This document shows, piece after piece, positions 38,251 through 38,963 of a DNA stretch of 38,963 nucleotides. Below the pieces are notes generated by a model. It was given only the letters and a program-made list of their open reading frames with translations. It searched no databases and was not told the origin of the DNA. Location of the stretch: positions 1 through 38,963 of IMG/VR virus record IMGVR_UViG_3300042301_001187; one strand, given 5' to 3'. A program made the position numbers and the translations under genes. Source of the stretch: a virus. The first letter of the stretch is position 1. Every line of letters begins with the position of its first letter.

Positions 38251-38963
38251 TCACTTTCTTCTTGCAGCTACTGCTGGCATTGCTGTTAAAACTGCCCCAA
38301 TAACTACGAGAGTTCTGCGCTCTCCAACATCCACTGTTGAGCCAACGGGGACGTAGTTGTCCAGTCCACCGCCGAATATGTTGATTTCTGACTCAAATTT
38401 TTCTTTAACAGCTTTTGGTGCATTGCTCACAGCTTTGGCGATGTTGTCAAGCTGGGTACTTGTCAAAACATCAATATTTTCTGCGATGTCCTGGATGGCT
38501 TGTTCGACCTGTTCAGGAGTGGCTGACTCAGAAAAAGATTCAATGAGTTGTTTTTCTTCTTCAGGGGTGATAACTTGTGTTTCGGCCCCTGGCCCGGTTC
38601 CCTGATCTTCTTGCTGATCTGCGGATTTCTCCACCGGATCAGGGGCTTTTGCTTGTGTTGTGCTTACCTGTGGCTCAATTACCGGGTTTGTACTTGTTGT
38701 CGCCTCTACGGCCTCTACAGCGGTCTCTGAAGGCATCGTAGACGCAATAGTCCTGGGGGTCTGGACCGAAGTAGTCGTAGAAATAATCACCACCGGCAAG
38801 GGAAGGGTGGTTTCCGGGATTGTGGTCAACGGGGGTGGGGCCAGAGTAGTTGTAGTCGGCGCACTTGTAGTCGTCGTAGGCGGGTCTGGGACCGTAGTTG
38901 TCAACAATGTCGGCAAAGGCGTGGTTGATGGCTCGCTGATAGGCAAGGTGCTGCTCGTTGTCG
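38251..38963 (-). CDS. Secreted Thr/Pro-rich surface protein, C-terminal part (runs off the right edge)
   Basis: The second half of the protein whose start lies at 860. It contains the Thr/Pro linker, a helical domain (PEEEKQLIESFSESATPEQV onward, with VEQAIQDIAENI and LDNIAKAVSNAPKAVKEKFE), and a C-terminal hydrophobic helix capped by basic residues (TLVVIGAVLTAMPAVAARRK). That tail would leave the exported protein anchored in the host membrane. No LPxTG sorting motif is visible. In the overlap the two copies differ at three residues. Any start called inside this fragment is an artefact of the edge. Confidence 0.75.
   Translation of the reverse strand, partial: TTSSTLPISEPSTTPLPTLLTTTVPDPPTTTTSAPTTTTLAPPPLTTIPETTLPLPVVIISTTTSVQTPRTIASTMPSETAVEAVEATTSTNPVIEPQVSTTQAKAPDPVEKSADQQEDQGTGPGAETQVITPEEEKQLIESFSESATPEQVEQAIQDIAENIDVLTSTQLDNIAKAVSNAPKAVKEKFESEINIFGGGLDNYVPVGSTVDVGERRTLVVIGAVLTAMPAVAARRK
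38612..38963. repeat. Right copy of the 352-bp terminal direct repeat
   Basis: Matches 1-352 with 10 substitutions by my count and no indels. Six of the substitutions are silent in the surface-protein frame and four alter three codons (Ile/Met, Thr/Val, Ala/Glu). This pattern is that of natural variants, not sequencing error. Confidence 0.9.

Overview
The window is almost certainly one complete, circularly assembled genome of a tailed double-stranded DNA phage of about 38.6 kb, most likely a podovirus. The first 352 bases reappear at the right end with 10 substitutions, and a single reading frame runs across the join. Practically every gene is on the minus strand, packed with TAATG and ATGA stop-start overlaps. 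A WhiB-like regulator (four Cys plus GVWGG) points to an actinobacterial host. The moderate base composition and the Thr/Pro-rich linkers would suit a freshwater actinobacterium (perhaps Acidimicrobiia), but that is inference. No integrase, excisionase or repressor was recognised, so a lytic life style is likely.

Read in transcription order (right to left), the late region starts after a gene-poor 0.93-kb stretch (25979-26909). It runs DpdA-like DNA-modification transglycosylase, terminase with its own N-terminal helix-turn-helix, portal, a 1583-residue and several smaller internal or virion proteins, scaffold, an N4-gp56-like major capsid protein, small conserved phage proteins, then a large adhesion module: BppU-like protein, collagen-like fibre, leucine-rich-repeat (BspA/DUF285-like) fibre, small fibre-associated protein, family 2 glycosyltransferase, tail adaptor, beta-propeller nozzle and a tail-collar fibre. 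It finishes with a small holin-like protein and a secreted Thr-rich surface protein. Across the contig join follow a lysis cassette with a two-helix membrane protein, an M15 endolysin and three tiny membrane proteins.

The early or middle region (37120-26974) carries a metallophosphoesterase, YqaJ-type exonuclease, Erf/Sak-like annealing protein, Holliday-junction resolvase-like nuclease, SSB, a secreted lysozyme-like protein, several small zinc-knuckle proteins and WhiB. No DNA polymerase, primase or helicase was recognised. Instead there is a compact candidate origin at 30491-30633: four DnaA-box-like sites, two of them perfect and opposed, and three 21-bp-spaced iterons. The phage probably borrows the host replisome through DnaA and supplies its own recombination proteins.

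Between this origin and a strong terminator (26910-26950) lies a cassette that looks compositionally distinct (rich in CGCG and GCG words): a MoxR-type AAA+ ATPase, a VWA-domain protein, a 27-residue membrane peptide and two unknown small proteins. It is the best candidate for an undescribed accessory system.
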